Of a DNA stretch of 6,904 bases, positions 5,638-6,904 are shown in pieces. Source of the DNA: CAZWCX01 sp964632945 (GTDB lineage: Bacteria > Planctomycetota > MHYJ01 > WSZJ01 > CAZWCX01); assembly GCA_964632945.1 (NCBI GenBank), contig CAZWCX010000223.1, forward strand, positions 1 to 6,904, given 5' to 3'. Position numbers and translations under genes: made by a program. The notes beneath the pieces were generated by a model that ran no database searches, was not told the DNA's origin, and was given only the letters and a program-made list of their open reading frames with translations. Position 1 is the stretch's first letter; every line of letters begins with the position of its first letter.

Positions 5638-6904
5638 ATGAGCACCGATCCCCCCGTGCCCGGCGTCCCCGACGCGGAGGTTCCCGCCGTCTCCCTGCCG
5701 CCCGGTTTCCGGACGCGACTGCACCGCATCGCCGGACTTCTGCTCGCCTGCGGACTGGCACTTCACCTGCGACTGGCGCCGCGGGCGGCATGGATCGCGG
5801 AGGAGCCGTTCCGGATCTGGGACGCCGATGCCTGCCTCCACCTCCGCAGGAGCCTGGTGCTGCTTCAGCGGGGGCTGCTGCCCGACTGGGATGCCTGGAG
5901 CCGTTTCCCCGAGGGCCATGCCCCCTATTTCATGCCCCTGCTCGATCACCTTGCCGCGGGCCTGTGCCGGCTGTTCGGTCTGGGAGCCGCAGACGAAGTC
6001 GAGGTGGGCCGGTTGGTGGCCTGGCTTCCCCCGCTGCTGGGGACACTGACGCTCCTGCCGATTTATGCAATCGCCAACCGGTTGTTCGGTCCGGTCTGCG
6101 CCTTCGGCGCGGCGGTCGCCCTGGCCGTGATGCCCGGCCACGTTTCGTACACCGGCTACGGGCGTCTGGATCACCATGTTCTGGAGGCATTGCTGGCAAC
6201 GGGCCTGGTGGCGCTGGAGACCTGCGGGGGGGCGCTGGACCGGCGCGTCTGGCTGCGCCCCCTCCTGCAGGCCCCGCTGCTGGCGCTGCTCCTCCTCTCC
6301 TGGAACGGCGCGGCGCTCTATTTCATCCTCTTCGGCGGGGTCGCCGCGCTCGCCTCGTGGCGCAGCCCTTCCGCGGAGGCGTCCCGCGTCCCCCTGAACG
6401 CGACGCTCGCGTTTCTCCTTCTCCTGCCGCTCCTCGCCCTGATCGTGCCGCGGTTTCCCTGGTGGAACGAGGGACAGACGAGGTTCGACGCTCCGTCCTC
6501 CTTCCATCTCTGGTTGGCGGTCATGGGGGCGGTTGCCTGCGGTTCCGTCGCGGGCCTTCTGCAAAGGTGGCCCGCCGGACGCCCGGGAGAGTCCCCGTGG
6601 CTTCCCTGGCAGCGCGCGCTGTCGGCCGCCGCGATCGGCGCGGTCATCGGTGCGGCGGCCCTGCTGTTTCCCGGCGCGATCCGTCAGGCCTTCACCGACA
6701 TGCCGGGATTCGTCTCGCTGGCCGTCAATCGGTTGAACATGGAGGGCCGGTCGATCCTCCACCAGTGGACCTGGAGTTTTTCGCAGTACTCCACGCTTTC
6801 CTTCCTCCTTCCCGCCGCGGTCGTCTGGGTGTGCCTGGGCGCGGAGGCGCGGGGGGTGCGTCGCGGCGGGCTGTGGACCTGGGCGGGATGGACGCTGGCG
6901 GCCT
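5638..6904 (+). CDS. STT3/PglB/AglB-like membrane oligosaccharyltransferase, 3' end outside the window
   Basis: At least 422 residues of a polytopic membrane protein of the STT3 (GT66) type are visible. This family transfers lipid-linked glycans to asparagine on exported proteins. A short hydrophilic N terminus precedes the first membrane helix (about 30-48). The next loop carries WDADACLHLRR with a DxD (D62, D64), then DWDAWSRFPEG and a conserved-looking PLLDHLAAGL. The second acidic motif is GYGRLDHHVLE (D178, H180, E183), which matches the DxH metal-binding form known in archaeal AglB rather than the DxD of Campylobacter PglB. Further hydrophobic segments follow at about 125-150, 155-170, 210-240 and 250-270. 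The WWDYG acceptor-recognition motif would lie downstream and cannot be checked. ATG 5638 is used although its nearest purine-rich site (GAGGA, 5620-5624) is 13 bases away. A related GT-C glycosyltransferase of the ArnT/PMT type is the main alternative. Codon use matches the neighbouring genes. Confidence 0.75.
   Translation, partial: MSTDPPVPGVPDAEVPAVSLPPGFRTRLHRIAGLLLACGLALHLRLAPRAAWIAEEPFRIWDADACLHLRRSLVLLQRGLLPDWDAWSRFPEGHAPYFMPLLDHLAAGLCRLFGLGAADEVEVGRLVAWLPPLLGTLTLLPIYAIANRLFGPVCAFGAAVALAVMPGHVSYTGYGRLDHHVLEALLATGLVALETCGGALDRRVWLRPLLQAPLLALLLLSWNGAALYFILFGGVAALASWRSPSAEASRVPLNATLAFLLLLPLLALIVPRFPWWNEGQTRFDAPSSFHLWLAVMGAVACGSVAGLLQRWPAGRPGESPWLPWQRALSAAAIGAVIGAAALLFPGAIRQAFTDMPGFVSLAVNRLNMEGRSILHQWTWSFSQYSTLSFLLPAAVVWVCLGAEARGVRRGGLWTWAGWTLAA

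Noticed and set aside
5551..6762. 403-codon minus-strand open frame opposite the STT3-like gene
   Set aside because: Its translation is extremely rich in Arg, Gln, Gly and Pro, with no hydrophobic core, while the plus strand encodes a coherent membrane protein with STT3 motifs.

Overview
The window is high-GC bacterial chromosomal DNA with strong third-position G/C bias, Shine-Dalgarno starts and sigma70-like promoters. The gene set (partner-switch regulator pair, secreted VIT/vWA protein, Sad-type aldehyde dehydrogenase, bacterial STT3-like oligosaccharyltransferase) suits GC-rich Gram-negative lineages such as Myxococcota/deltaproteobacteria, Acidobacteriota, Gemmatimonadota, Planctomycetota or a related uncultured phylum. 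The sequence alone does not fix the phylum. I see no RNA genes, CRISPR array, insertion sequence or phage gene.

Layout. Bases 1-254 are non-coding: a strong 43-bp imperfect palindrome at the left edge, then a good promoter (TTGACC, 17 bp, TATCAT). That promoter drives a two-gene operon. The first gene (255-1178) encodes an RsbW/SpoIIAB-type ATPase fused to an N-terminal domain that I read as PilZ-like. The second (1175-1561) overlaps it by ATGA and encodes an RsbV/SpoIIAA-type STAS anti-sigma-factor antagonist. A candidate intrinsic terminator follows. A 261-bp gap then leads to a 711-residue secreted VIT + von Willebrand A protein (1823-3958). An 84-bp G/C-rich gap with short tandem repeats separates it from the convergent succinate-semialdehyde dehydrogenase gene (4043-5407, minus strand). 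From a compact divergent promoter region (about 5408-5637) the last gene runs rightward off the window. It is an STT3/PglB/AglB-like membrane oligosaccharyltransferase, of which 422 residues are visible.

How the genes work together. Only the first two are clearly a functional unit: a kinase/anti-sigma factor and its phosphorylatable antagonist. If the PilZ-like reading is right, c-di-GMP could feed into this partner switch; that is inference. The other three genes each have their own transcription start or orientation, and nothing in the window links them to one pathway. The most interesting points are the PilZ-like/HATPase fusion next to a STAS gene, the bacterial STT3 homologue with an archaeal-style DxH motif, and the symmetrical divergent promoter whose -35 boxes form an inverted repeat.
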